Positions 26,842-36,280 are shown, counted from the first letter of the stretch. The stretch is DNA of 61,958 nucleotides from Oligoflexia bacterium (GCA_903895855.1 CAITVN010000094.1:1-61958); one strand, 5' to 3'. The notes: generated from the letters alone by a model not told the origin. Numbers and translations are program-made.

Positions 26842-29020
26842 GCTCGGCGTCGGTGTGTCTTAACCGTAGAGCTAGTATTCGTGCCATTCTCGAAAAAACT
26901 GCATACCCTAATGTCGGATTGAGGTCGGCGAGTTTGTCGAACTCATTTCGTGAGAGAACGTAAAGATCAGTGTTTTGGGTGGCAATGGCTTGGGCTGAAC
27001 GAATTCCGTGATCTAGAAAAGCCATGTCGCCGAAAAAGTCGCCTTTGCCGAAGGTGGCTAGGTGAAACGTCTGATCTTTCTGAAGCGGTAGCGCAATTTT
27101 TACTTCACCTCGACGAATAATGTAAAGCTCGTCTCCTGAGTCAGCATGTTTAAAAATCATTGACCCTTGTTCATAGTTCTTGGTTTTGAGTAGCTGAAAA
27201 AGCGCTTGTGAAAGTTCGACTGCAAAACCAGAAAAAATTTGAACTTCAGTGAGGTCAAGTAGGTGATCGTCGCTCATTTTTGATGGGTTGTGGGCCTTAA
27301 GTAGCTCATTTTCGGTGAACTCGAGTGCGGTATCGAGGTCGTTAAAGATCTTAGTCTCGGTTGATGTACTGGTCAGACCTAGGCTATGAAAATAGGCACG
27401 TATGTCTTGGCCAGTCGGAAGTTCGTTGGGTAGGTGAGTGAAAATCAGTGACCCGCCTTTTTCAGAAACCCGGTCTTCAAAAAGATGAAACAAATGGGCC
27501 GCAGAAAAATCGACCGATTGAACGCGCTTCATGTCAAGAATGATGAATTGGCATTTTCCTAAGTGGGGGTCTACCTCATTCAAGAGTTGGTCAGTGGTAC
27601 CGAAGAAAAGTGCGCCGTGCAGTTCAATCACCAGGGTTTGGTCACCGTACTGTTCAAGTATGGCGAGTTCTTTTTCTAATCTTCGACGTTTAGAAAAAAT
27701 TTGATTGCCAAACATTTTTCTTCGAATGACCGAACCTCGAATTTGCTCGCGAATAAAAAGAATAATAGCTAGGCCTAATCCGACCCCAGCGGCGGTGATG
27801 AGGTTAAACACCATGGCTGACAGAATGACTGCAAGAATAACAGAAAAATCGAGAAACGTCGTTCGGTGTAAGGCAAGCGTGAAGCTGTTTTTGTCGACCA
27901 TGCGAAATCCCAGAACCAAGAGCAGGCCCGCCAATACTGAAACAGGTATCCAAGCAATCCAGCGTGCGAACAGAATGAGAATCACAGCCGAAATGAGCCC
28001 TGAGAAAACCGCAGAAAATTTTGACTTCGCACCGCCAGTGATATTGATCAACGAGGCGCCCATCGTACCAGCACCCGGAATTCCGCCAAGAATGGCGTTG
28101 GCGAAATTCGCAATGCCTTGGGCCAACAGCTCACGATTTGATTGGTGTCTCGATCGAGTGATCGCGTCGAGAACCACGCAGGTTTTCAAGGTATCAACCG
28201 ACAAGAGCACGCCGAGTGTGAGAGCGGGGCCAACGAGACTTCGAAATTGAGCTGCCGAAAAATGCGAAAAACGTTCGAGCGAAAACAGTGAGCTCAGATT
28301 GAGTTGTGGGGGTGGGCCAATGATCCGAGCGTTTCCTGTCAAGACCGCTAGTTCAGGATAGAAATAGGCGAGGCCCCAGTAGCAGGTAAGGCCGGCCAGA
28401 ATAGCGCTCACGGGGGCAGGCACCCTTTTGATGATTCCCTTTTCATTGAGACGTAGAAAGAATAAGAAACTTACCGAGGTCGCGAGTGAGATCATGAGCG
28501 AGATGCCATCCCATTGCGATGGCATTCTGAGTAGTGACAGAAAATCGACAATCTTGATGTTTGATGCACTACCAAAAAACTTTGGAATCTGCGCCGAGAT
28601 CAGTAAAATTCCAACTGCTGTCAGGTAGCCTGAAATGACAGGGTAGGGTAAGTACTTGATTAGCCTTCCGCCTTTGATGGCACCAAAACTGATTTGTAGA
28701 AGGCCTGTGATGAGTGAAATGAGCAGCAGTGATCCTAGAATCTCATCGACTGATTGACCTGAAACTTTGGCTCCCAGCACGAAAGCAGACAAGACAGCTG
28801 CCGCGGGAGCACAGGGGGCAGAAATGAGTCTGGGAGCTCCTCCAAAAAATCCCGCTATTAACGGCAACACGACGGCACCTATGCATCCGGCGAGCGCGCC
28901 TTTGGCTGTTATTTCAGGTCCTAGGGGCGCAAAGATTAAAGTACCAAATGCGATGGCTGAGGGTAGCGCGATGAGTGAAGAGGTTGCTCCACCGATGAAA
29001 TCAGATTTGAGGTTTTTCAT
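26819..29020 (-). CDS. SulP anion transporter fused to STAS and cyclic-nucleotide-binding domains
   Basis: A 733-residue protein. About residues 1-415 form the SulP permease with many hydrophobic segments and FIGGATSSLIALPSAIAFG at its start. A STAS domain follows (about 440-560; QFIILDMKRVQSVDFSAAHL contains the characteristic D-S pattern). A C-terminal cyclic-nucleotide-binding domain (about 600-720) shows ELYIIRRGEVKIALPLQKD and FGKGDFFGDMAFLDHGIRSA, the phosphate-binding cassette with G-D-x-x-G-x-x-A-x-x... R-S-A. SulP proteins import sulfate, bicarbonate or other anions; the CNB suggests control by cAMP or cGMP. The substrate is not decidable here. Confidence 0.9.
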   Translation of the reverse strand: MKNLKSDFIGGATSSLIALPSAIAFGTLIFAPLGPEITAKGALAGCIGAVVLPLIAGFFGGAPRLISAPCAPAAAVLSAFVLGAKVSGQSVDEILGSLLLISLITGLLQISFGAIKGGRLIKYLPYPVISGYLTAVGILLISAQIPKFFGSASNIKIVDFLSLLRMPSQWDGISLMISLATSVSFLFFLRLNEKGIIKRVPAPVSAILAGLTCYWGLAYFYPELAVLTGNARIIGPPPQLNLSSLFSLERFSHFSAAQFRSLVGPALTLGVLLSVDTLKTCVVLDAITRSRHQSNRELLAQGIANFANAILGGIPGAGTMGASLINITGGAKSKFSAVFSGLISAVILILFARWIAWIPVSVLAGLLLVLGFRMVDKNSFTLALHRTTFLDFSVILAVILSAMVFNLITAAGVGLGLAIILFIREQIRGSVIRRKMFGNQIFSKRRRLEKELAILEQYGDQTLVIELHGALFFGTTDQLLNEVDPHLGKCQFIILDMKRVQSVDFSAAHLFHLFEDRVSEKGGSLIFTHLPNELPTGQDIRAYFHSLGLTSTSTETKIFNDLDTALEFTENELLKAHNPSKMSDDHLLDLTEVQIFSGFAVELSQALFQLLKTKNYEQGSMIFKHADSGDELYIIRRGEVKIALPLQKDQTFHLATFGKGDFFGDMAFLDHGIRSAQAIATQNTDLYVLSRNEFDKLADLNPTLGYAVFSRMARILALRLRHTDAELRALEES

Positions 29021-29054
29021 AAAAGGGGTTCATCTTTTTTCAGAAGGCTAGTTT

Positions 29055-29870
29055 TTACCAAATGGGACGAGAAGTGGCTAGGTTTAGGCATTTAGAAAGC
29101 AGGGCTGCCTGGCTAGCGGGTAGTCTCGCATTACAAACAGTGTTTTCGGGAGGCAAGTCTAGGTCGAGCGTCGTTCCGTCAGCACAGTGGTAGTTTTGGG
29201 TTCGCGCATTTCTTTCTTCAAATTCTGATTCACCGAGTGCAATCGCAATTTTTTCAGAGTCGCTAGTCGAGATGAAAGTGGCAGGACAGAGGTAGCGAGT
29301 CGCCGATTCATCAGAAATGACCTCAGTTGACCAGTGGGTGAGATATGCCGCTTTTGGTTCGGGCGAGGTTTCGGTTGCTGCGGGTGTGACTTTTGACAAA
29401 GTACCAATCACTTTTCCTGAGGTGACCTTTGTGCCCACTACGATTCCGTGTCCTGGCGCAACCGGATCGATAACGCTGATCACACCGCAATCGAGTTTGA
29501 TAGTGATTGCAACTTGATTCGCGTCAGCCTTGTATTCAGTCATGGGTGATTTTTCAATTTTTACGATGATTCCATCTCCCGGTGCTTTGATGGCCAAAGG
29601 TGCGTCAGAAATGAAATCGATTCCGCGGTGCCCTTCAACCACGCCTGAACCGGAGTGTGTGCCGAACCCGACGAGTTTTCTATTGAGCGAATTGATTTCG
29701 GCTGAAAGCAAGTCAACTGCAGTCACTGGTAGAGCCATTTCGCAATTGCAGTGGTCTTCGTCTTGGGCATCTTTCAGCGAGCAACTCGGAGTGTCTGCTT
29801 CTCGGTTACACCCGATGAAAAACAAGGTAAATGCGACGGCAATCGTTATTCGTTGTGGTGTTGTTTTCAT
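29055..29870 (-). CDS. Lipoprotein with degenerate M23/LytM peptidase domain
   Basis: 271 residues with a lipobox signal (AFTLFFIGC). The M23-like domain has GHRGIDFISDAPLAIKAPGD, with the H-x(3)-D first zinc motif, and LTHWSTEVI, where the usual H-x-H is reduced to a single histidine, so metal binding and hydrolysis may be impaired. Degenerate LytM factors often regulate amidases in cell separation. Extra cysteines (NCEMALP, YLCPATF, YHCADG, NARLP...) suggest disulfides. Its start overlaps the stop of the upstream aminotransferase gene by 4 bases (ATGA), so both are co-translated. Confidence 0.75.
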   Translation of the reverse strand: MKTTPQRITIAVAFTLFFIGCNREADTPSCSLKDAQDEDHCNCEMALPVTAVDLLSAEINSLNRKLVGFGTHSGSGVVEGHRGIDFISDAPLAIKAPGDGIIVKIEKSPMTEYKADANQVAITIKLDCGVISVIDPVAPGHGIVVGTKVTSGKVIGTLSKVTPAATETSPEPKAAYLTHWSTEVISDESATRYLCPATFISTSDSEKIAIALGESEFEERNARTQNYHCADGTTLDLDLPPENTVCNARLPASQAALLSKCLNLATSRPIW

Positions 29871-31153
29871 AGAACTCTCAGCTTTCTTGATTCACTTTGA
29901 GGGGTTCGAAACGTAGCAATGGCGTTTTGAATTCGCGAGACGCCTTCTTTCAGTGTTTCGATCGTTGGACCAAAAGACAGTCTAACCGAATGTGTGAAAC
30001 GTGAATTGGCAGCTCTTCGCCTTTTTCCGGGGTTGACATCAAAGAACTCACCGGGCACGCAAATGACTTTATGTCCGAGTAGGTGGCGAAAAAAAGACAT
30101 GCCGTCTTGAAGCCCCTCGGGTAAATTGTCTAATTTTGCAAAAAGATAAAAAGTGCCGTCGGGCTCGCAATGAAGATCAAGCCCTAATTGGCTAATCGCA
30201 TGACTGAGGTACTCCTTTTTTCGTCTGAATTCGGCTTGAATGGCGTTGGTTTCAAGAGTGACATTTTGATCTTCAAGCAATTGAATGGCGGCTTGTTGAA
30301 GGGGGCGAGGGGCTCCGCCATCAAGAAAACTACCAGCGCTTGATAGCGACTCAATGACTCGCTTTGGCCCGACAGTCCAGGCAATTCGCCAGCCCGCGTA
30401 TCGCCAATTCTTGGTAAGTCCGTCTATAAAAACGACGTTGTCGTCTTCGACATTTTCGATAAATTCTGCGGCGCTCACCGTGGGGCGGTGGCCGTTCCAA
30501 ATGTAGTGAGAGTAGAACTCATCAATTAAAAGTGTGCAGTCAAGTTTTCTTGAAAGCGAGATCCATTCAGGAAGTTCTGATTGGCCGATGAGTTGGCCAC
30601 TGGGGTTACAAGGGTTTGAAAACAACAAGGCACTCAAACCCTTGCCGAGAATTTCTTTTTCGAGCTCTTTGGGTGAAATCCGAAACCCAGAAGCAGGGTC
30701 GAGGGCAATCGGAATGGGGGTAAATAGTTTAAAAATATCAAGCAGCTCTTCGTAGGCCGTGTAGTCGGGTAAAAAATGACCCAAGTGAATGTTGCCTAAA
30801 GAAGCTGCGAGGCGCGTCAGTGCGGTACGACCGCCACTTGAAATTGCGACATTCTCTGGACCATACAGCGATGACCGGCCTTTTCGGTAAGTGCGGTTGT
30901 AGTAGTCGGCGACCGCGACGCGAAGTTCTGTGATGCCTTGAACCGGTGAGTACTCGTTTTGCGATACATCAAACTCAATCTTCTGAATTCGCGGTGGTGC
31001 GGCTGCAAGCTCACCGCATTCGGGCATGCCTTGGCCGAGGTTGCACCACTCTTGGGGTGAGCGAAAGAATCCTAACTTCGCTGCTTCGCTGGTAACATAG
31101 ATAACGCCGGTTTTTGGAACACTACGAAAGGCACCATTTTGGTTTAAATTCAT
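29867..31153 (-). CDS. PLP-dependent aminotransferase, class I/II
   Basis: A 428-residue fold-type I aminotransferase. SSGGRTALTRLAASLG matches the phosphate-binding segment, LLFSNPCNPSGQLI the conserved NP-x-NPTG-like site, LLIDEFYSHY the aspartate that contacts the pyridine nitrogen, and DGLTKNWRYAGWRIAW carries the Schiff-base lysine. This family transfers amino groups between amino and keto acids; substrate unknown. It overlaps the M23-like gene by 4 bases. The first ATG after a GGAGA-containing leader is used. Confidence 0.9.
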   Translation of the reverse strand: MNLNQNGAFRSVPKTGVIYVTSEAAKLGFFRSPQEWCNLGQGMPECGELAAAPPRIQKIEFDVSQNEYSPVQGITELRVAVADYYNRTYRKGRSSLYGPENVAISSGGRTALTRLAASLGNIHLGHFLPDYTAYEELLDIFKLFTPIPIALDPASGFRISPKELEKEILGKGLSALLFSNPCNPSGQLIGQSELPEWISLSRKLDCTLLIDEFYSHYIWNGHRPTVSAAEFIENVEDDNVVFIDGLTKNWRYAGWRIAWTVGPKRVIESLSSAGSFLDGGAPRPLQQAAIQLLEDQNVTLETNAIQAEFRRKKEYLSHAISQLGLDLHCEPDGTFYLFAKLDNLPEGLQDGMSFFRHLLGHKVICVPGEFFDVNPGKRRRAANSRFTHSVRLSFGPTIETLKEGVSRIQNAIATFRTPQSESRKLRVL

Positions 31154-31270
31154 GGAGATTCCTTCTCCTCTCTCTTTTTTAGTTTACCATTTGTATCGCG
31201 AATTTGGGTAAAAATTTTCGTCAGGTATTTGGCAGTGTTGCTTTTGAAAAATTAAGTTAAACTCAGTGAA

Positions 31271-32701
31271 ATGGCAATTGATGAAAACACGGGTGCACCC
31301 GTTCGAGCACTGTTGGTATTCGACTCTGATCCTAAGCTACCGGCAATGCTCAAGGCACGCGCTGCTTATGCTCATTACCCGATAGAGGTGAGCACCACCA
31401 TGGATGACGCGACTAGAAAAATTAGCGACATCAATAAGCTTTTTGCCGGCATTTTTATCAATCCCTTTCAGGGTGGCGCGCCTGCCATCGGATTTGTTCG
31501 AACGGCTATGTCTTTGCGGCCCGGAACTCCGATTTTCTTGGTTCTTGAAGACAGAAGTTTATTGCCCCTAGGCGAGCCCGAGCTGAAAAAATTAGGCATT
31601 CACTCGCTGCTCGAAAAACCGATCTCATATGGTGATTTAATTAAATTAATTTCACCGATAGTCATTCAGTTTAATGAGAAATCGGCTGAGGAGCTCTCGA
31701 AAAATCGGTATGCCTTGAATCGGGCGAAGGCCGAAGTGGTTTCTGGTGCTGCTGAGGGCGATGATTACATGGCCATTAGTGCGCTTGATTTTCTGTCTGG
31801 CACTAAGTCAATCTTTGATGTTTTTGTTAAGCTTGGCCAAAATCGATTCATCAAATTACTGCAGTCAGGTGACTCGTTCACCCCTGATCGACTCGAAAAC
31901 TACATTAAAAAGGGCGTCACCCACTTTTATATTCGAAAAGACATGCATGAGGCCTATGTGGCGTATTGCGATCATTTGGCAACCTCTCTCTTGAAGCACG
32001 TCGGTGCGCCAGTAGACTTGAAAATTTCACAAGTCTTGAATGCGGGTGACGAAACCCTGAAATTACTCATTCAACAAGGCGTTTCAGACGCGAGCCTACG
32101 ACTGGCCTCGCATTTTGTGACCAATGTGAACGACCTAGTTCGACATTTAGGTGTCGCTGAAAATGATCTTATTCGGCAATTCATGGCCAGCCCGCAAGAC
32201 TATGAGCACGGGGTCGGAACCGCTATGGTCGCAGCCGTACTCTCTCAGACCCTTGAAATTCAACAAGATCGCCCAGTTCAAATTGTCGGTATGGCTGCCT
32301 TATTTCATGACATTGGCTTGGTTAACGAAAGTGCAGCGGTGCGGGCCGAAGATGAAACGCTGATGACAGAAGAAGAAAAGAAGAGTTACCGAGAGCATCC
32401 CAGAAAAGGTGCCGAGTTGCTTTCAAAACTCAAGAGTTTTGAGCCCGCTGCCATTCAGGCAATCGAGCAACATCACTGCCGGTTGGGGGGGCGCGGATTT
32501 CCCGAACGTAGGGTCGGCTCAGTCTCAAAAGTTGGTGAAATTGTAGCGATTAGCGACGAATTTCAGCGCGTTTTGCAGAAGAAGAAAAAAAATCCGAGCT
32601 TGAATTTGGTACTTGAAATGGAAGCCTACGTTTTCGGCGGGTTTTCAAAACAAATTGTCTACGGATTTCGATCGGCCTTTTTTCCGAGAAAAATGAGCTA
32701 G
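31271..32701 (+). CDS. HD-GYP-type protein with pseudo-receiver domain
   Basis: 476 residues. An N-terminal receiver-like domain (about 12-128) has Asp18/Asp20 and Lys116 (EKPISY) but Asn64 (IFINPF) at the expected phosphoacceptor, so it is probably not phosphorylated. A middle domain (about 165-240) contains LSGTKSIFDVFVKLG. The C-terminal HD-GYP domain (about 305-470) has H313, FHDIGLV (H346-D347), EHPRKG (H376) and HHCRLGGRGFP in place of HHExxDGxGYP. Intact HD-GYPs break down cyclic di-GMP; the altered signature leaves activity uncertain. No sharp ribosome site, start inferred from the first ATG with a receiver-like beginning. Confidence 0.85.
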   Translation: MAIDENTGAPVRALLVFDSDPKLPAMLKARAAYAHYPIEVSTTMDDATRKISDINKLFAGIFINPFQGGAPAIGFVRTAMSLRPGTPIFLVLEDRSLLPLGEPELKKLGIHSLLEKPISYGDLIKLISPIVIQFNEKSAEELSKNRYALNRAKAEVVSGAAEGDDYMAISALDFLSGTKSIFDVFVKLGQNRFIKLLQSGDSFTPDRLENYIKKGVTHFYIRKDMHEAYVAYCDHLATSLLKHVGAPVDLKISQVLNAGDETLKLLIQQGVSDASLRLASHFVTNVNDLVRHLGVAENDLIRQFMASPQDYEHGVGTAMVAAVLSQTLEIQQDRPVQIVGMAALFHDIGLVNESAAVRAEDETLMTEEEKKSYREHPRKGAELLSKLKSFEPAAIQAIEQHHCRLGGRGFPERRVGSVSKVGEIVAISDEFQRVLQKKKKNPSLNLVLEMEAYVFGGFSKQIVYGFRSAFFPRKMS

Positions 32702-32714
32702 CTGATCTGAGATC

Positions 32715-33128
32715 TCACTGCTTCGTGATTCTCACAATCTCTAGGTTGCCCCGTGAGTTGAGTCGGCCTTTGAGTGAAACAAGTGTTTTTCCTGAAGAAC
32801 TCAGGCGAAAGGCATCGTTGTGTGGAACGATTTGAAATTCTGCACCGGTTCCTGAATCGACGAAGTGAAGGTCACAAGGCGAGCCTGAGTTGACCGGTGA
32901 ATGAATGCACGAAAGGGTGCCGTTTGCGGTATAAAGACCTTCGTTCGCCTCCATTTGAAGAAGTTTTGTGCTGGCTCCGTCACGACCAACGGGGTCGCTG
33001 AATTTACCTGCCAGGGCGATCGAATGAGACAATGAACTTACGGCAAAACACAGAGCCCAGCCGCCAATTGTGGCCGAAATTCGAGAGACCTGATTTCTCT
33101 TAACCGATATGAATTTTGTTTTTAACAT
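32715..33128 (-). CDS. Small exported protein, unknown
   Basis: From ATG 33128 (GGAGG lies 12 bases upstream) the protein has 137 residues with a signal peptide (about residues 11-40, SRISATIGGWALCFAVSSLS). The mature 95 residues contain two cysteines, CIHSPVNSGSPC, probably disulfide-bonded, and beta-like segments. A longer start at 33179 exists but has no ribosome site. It is convergent with the HD-GYP gene, 13 bases apart. No family recognised. Confidence 0.65.
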   Translation of the reverse strand: MLKTKFISVKRNQVSRISATIGGWALCFAVSSLSHSIALAGKFSDPVGRDGASTKLLQMEANEGLYTANGTLSCIHSPVNSGSPCDLHFVDSGTGAEFQIVPHNDAFRLSSSGKTLVSLKGRLNSRGNLEIVRITKQ

Positions 33129-33201
33129 CACCAAAACATCCTCCGAAGTCATCATATCAAGTCGATTTAATCTTAACATAGGCAGTATTTATCGAGTAAC
33201 T

Positions 33202-33230
33202 TTGACAGAGTCGTAAATTATGACTATTAT
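33202..33230 (+). promoter_or_regulatory. Sigma-70-type promoter of the 33254 gene
   Basis: TTGACA, exactly 17 bases, TATTAT; a perfect -35 and good -10. GAGGGGAA gives the ribosome site before ATG 33254. Confidence 0.7.
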
Positions 33231-33253
33231 TTGCTTAGCTGAGGGGAATTTTC

Positions 33254-33520
33254 ATGGATGAATATTTTAACACTGAAGTTGAATATAATAACAGAATTTC
33301 AGAGCTCGAGCAGAGTCAAGAAATTGACAGAGGGTTAGAGTTCTTAAACGAAGTGTATCAATTGATGATGGAAGTCGGCGATACGCGCACAGCCATCTTA
33401 AGTCAGACCATTATTCTTGAGCTTAAGCAATTTGGTTGGGCTCCCTCGTCGTCAAAAATCGCAGAGCTGCGCGCAGCGTTGGTTCATCGCCATTGGCAGA
33501 AATTAGGGCCCAATTCGTAG
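33254..33520 (+). CDS. Small hypothetical protein
   Basis: 88 residues, acidic, helical (EVEYNNRISELEQSQEIDRG, FLNEVYQLMMEVGD). A strong promoter and ribosome site precede it. It ends at TAG 33518-33520, inside the region where the FecR-like frame is already open, so the two products are probably translationally linked. Confidence 0.7.
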   Translation: MDEYFNTEVEYNNRISELEQSQEIDRGLEFLNEVYQLMMEVGDTRTAILSQTIILELKQFGWAPSSSKIAELRAALVHRHWQKLGPNS

Positions 33521-33563
33521 TCGCTCTGTTCGCGAGTATTTCTTTTCATTCCTTGCCGCGCTG

Positions 33564-34589
33564 ATGTCAGTTTCGGTGTCAGCTCACGCTGCCGATTCGG
33601 TCGGTGAAATTTCTGATTTTTCACAGAGTAGCGGCGGTTTTGTTGACCCGGTGTTAAAGGTGGCTCCACCCCTGGCCCCAATCGAGCCCATTTTTGCTGA
33701 GGTGGTTTCAGACGTCATCGGAAAAAGAAAATTGTCGAGTAGCCGTTCACCCGGCGGGGGATTTAGGGTTCGCGATGAAGCGGGCAAAGTCAGCGATTTG
33801 GGGTCGCAAGATTCTGATTTGTTGGTAGGCCAAGAGTGGAGCTTGATCGGAGACTCGAGTTGTCTTTGGCAATTTCGGAGTGGTGTTCAAGTACTCGTTT
33901 TTGGGCCCGCGAAGCTGAGAATCGTAAGCAGGGCTCCAGATATTTTCATTGAATCGGGTGCCGTGCGAGTGATGACGCCTCTGGGCGATCAGTCAACTTA
34001 CGGCGAAAGTCGAATCAATGATCTGGTGCCAAAGATTGAGACTAAAGATGGCATTGTGGCTTTGGCATCTGCCGACGCCTTTGTCGAAGTGTTCACTGAC
34101 CATTCAGAGGTTCACACGTTTGAAGGTTCAGTTCTAGAAACCGCTTCGAGGGCAGATCTTTCTCAGAAAAAAGGTAAGTGGGTGAGTGCCGGAACGCTGT
34201 TTCATTACGTCGCCGGTGCTGATTCGGCACAAGGCAAATTGGTTTTGTCGCCCTCGTCATTGCTCAATTCAGTGCTTTCTGAGCGGTACGCCGAGCACAA
34301 AAAACTCGTGAACATCGCAAAAACAGGTCGAGGCATGCCGGGGGGCTCTTATCGCGGGGCGGTCGGTATGCCCGATGAACTAGACGCTCTCTTGCTTGAT
34401 CCGGTGAAAAAAAGCGGCAACTCAAAGCCTCAAGCCGCAGCACTCGAACCGAGTTCGAACGTTTCGAGTTCACAGTTAGCTTTGCCGGCTGCGATTCAAA
34501 AAGTTGATAAAGCTGAAGTGATTGAAAAAAGAAAAAAATTGAATGACCTCAATCAGTCTCGGCCACCAACCCGACTCGGGGTTGACTGA
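33564..34589 (+). CDS. FecR-like domain exported protein; true start unclear
   Basis: From the first ATG the protein has 341 residues with a FecR-like beta domain (about 110-200: VQVLVFGPAKLRIVSRAPD, FIESGAVRVMTPLGDQS), the type found in periplasmic FecR and other surface proteins. A convincing signal peptide exists only if translation starts upstream: the in-frame codons from 33507 read RSRSVREYFFSFLAALMSV then SVSAHAAD, but no ATG, GTG or TTG occurs there (only ATT at 33513 and CTG at 33561). A non-AUG start, or a +1 slip from the upstream gene near GGG CCC A, would give the complete signal. The C-terminal third is rich in Ser/Pro/Ala. Function unknown. Confidence 0.6.
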   Translation: MSVSVSAHAADSVGEISDFSQSSGGFVDPVLKVAPPLAPIEPIFAEVVSDVIGKRKLSSSRSPGGGFRVRDEAGKVSDLGSQDSDLLVGQEWSLIGDSSCLWQFRSGVQVLVFGPAKLRIVSRAPDIFIESGAVRVMTPLGDQSTYGESRINDLVPKIETKDGIVALASADAFVEVFTDHSEVHTFEGSVLETASRADLSQKKGKWVSAGTLFHYVAGADSAQGKLVLSPSSLLNSVLSERYAEHKKLVNIAKTGRGMPGGSYRGAVGMPDELDALLLDPVKKSGNSKPQAAALEPSSNVSSSQLALPAAIQKVDKAEVIEKRKKLNDLNQSRPPTRLGVD

Positions 34590-34592
34590 GGC

Positions 34593-36221
34593 CTACTGCT
34601 CTACCCATTCAAGAAAGCATCCTTTTTGCGTGACTAGGGTTGCGGTGGGTTTTTCGAGTTTCATGCGCTCACGGTCAGTGATTCGTGAAACCCAATACCG
34701 AGGTAGCCGGGTTGGCCCTTGCTGCGAGGTAGCGACTTCGCGGGCTGAATAAAAAAGCGGCGCAAAACTTTTGAAAGCGAAGTTTTGAACCCAATGATCT
34801 TGTCCAGCATGGCTTTGGTAAATCTCGCGAGCTCCGCCTTGAGTGTGTCTTTCAATTTTCGGCAAAAAATCAGCGGTAAATACCGAGATGATGAAAAATG
34901 AAGTTAGCAGTAATACGTAGGTAAAAAAACGCGAAGAAATTTTTCTAGTTGAATGATAAAATAAAACGCCGACGATCATGATAAAAAAGGCGACTCCCAA
35001 AAATGCTTCAGTTCCTTGAAATGAGTGAACTTGGGTGGCGCACGCAACGGCCAGTGGAGTTTTGAAGAGAAATAGAAATTTCTCAGGAAATTTTGAAATC
35101 AAAGGCAAAGCGATGACAAAAACCGAGGCTACCGTAATTTGTAGCAAAGCCGTGAGTTTTCGACCAAGAGTGAGCGGTTGGGCTCTCTTCAGCCATGGTT
35201 GTAGGCGAATGGCAGCCAAAGCGGTGAGAGGTAGGTAGGCAAACGACGAGTAGTGAATGATCTTTGTTTGAACGATCGAAAAAATGAGTAACACCCAAAA
35301 AAGGCAATGCCATTGCAGGCGTGTGAAGGCGGTCTTCTCAGGTGTTAAGTCAACGCCAACGTCAACGCTTGAAGCGAACTTTGGTAAGAGAAAGAATAGA
35401 CTCGCCGGAAAACACCCAAAGAATAAAACAATGAAGTGATAGTAAAAAGGGCCCCCGTGGCCAGCGTCTTGGCTCTTGAATAAGCGAAGTTGGTATTTCC
35501 AAAATTCGCTAAAAGTGCCTCCTAAATTGTAAGAAAAATCAAACACGTACCAGGCTGACGAGAAAAAAAGTGCCAGCGCCAGATACAGTGCCGTTGCTTT
35601 GAACGGAAATTTGAAGCTGCGATCGAGAAGCCGTTCGAAGCCGAAGTACGTGAACCCAATCAGAGACGGAAGCAGTAACCCAACCGGCCCTTTCGTGAGA
35701 GTGGCTAGGCCGGCTGCAAGGGCTGCTGTGATTGGCCAGATGTACTGCCCGGTAGAGCGAAACCGCCAAAAAGCAAGGCAGGCTAGGTACATGAAAAAAT
35801 TAAACCACGGGTCGATGATGCCTGACTGAAAATAGAAATGGGGCAAAAATGAAGCTGCCATCAGAAGGGCCCAAAGAAATCCTAGGCGCATTGATTGCCC
35901 AAGGTAGGCAAGTAAGGCGAAAGTGAGGCCACCGCAAAGGGCATTCGGAAACCGCGCTGCGAACTCGTTGACTCCAAAAAAATGATACGAGAGTGCTTGA
36001 AGCCAAAAGAAAAATGGCGGCTTTTCGATAAAGGGTCGAAAATCGATTTGTACCAAACTGTATTTGCCCGTTACCCACATTTCTCTAGCGGCCTCGGCAA
36101 AATTGATTTCGTCCCAATCAAAAAGTGGCGAGCTGCCCAATTTTATCGAATAAAGCAAAGTCACTAAGAATCCGAGCATTAGCGCCAAGCTTATCTTTGT
36201 CGGCGATCGAGTCAATTTCAT
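34593..36221 (-). CDS. GT39/ArnT-like membrane glycosyltransferase
   Basis: A 542-residue polytopic protein with about eleven hydrophobic helices. The N-terminal periplasmic loop shows FDWDEINFAEAAREMW, the D-x-D/E-type motif of the GT39/PMT-ArnT group, followed by RPFIEKPPFFFWLQALSY. The family transfers sugars from a lipid carrier to lipid A or proteins in the periplasm. The donor and acceptor here cannot be inferred; no arn operon is adjacent. It ends 3 bases from the FecR-like gene (convergent). Confidence 0.85.
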   Translation of the reverse strand: MKLTRSPTKISLALMLGFLVTLLYSIKLGSSPLFDWDEINFAEAAREMWVTGKYSLVQIDFRPFIEKPPFFFWLQALSYHFFGVNEFAARFPNALCGGLTFALLAYLGQSMRLGFLWALLMAASFLPHFYFQSGIIDPWFNFFMYLACLAFWRFRSTGQYIWPITAALAAGLATLTKGPVGLLLPSLIGFTYFGFERLLDRSFKFPFKATALYLALALFFSSAWYVFDFSYNLGGTFSEFWKYQLRLFKSQDAGHGGPFYYHFIVLFFGCFPASLFFLLPKFASSVDVGVDLTPEKTAFTRLQWHCLFWVLLIFSIVQTKIIHYSSFAYLPLTALAAIRLQPWLKRAQPLTLGRKLTALLQITVASVFVIALPLISKFPEKFLFLFKTPLAVACATQVHSFQGTEAFLGVAFFIMIVGVLFYHSTRKISSRFFTYVLLLTSFFIISVFTADFLPKIERHTQGGAREIYQSHAGQDHWVQNFAFKSFAPLFYSAREVATSQQGPTRLPRYWVSRITDRERMKLEKPTATLVTQKGCFLEWVEQ

Positions 36222-36280
36222 GATTCTATGAAACTGGCATGAGTTCAGGCAAAGATAAAGCCGCAGGTTTATTTTCGAGT

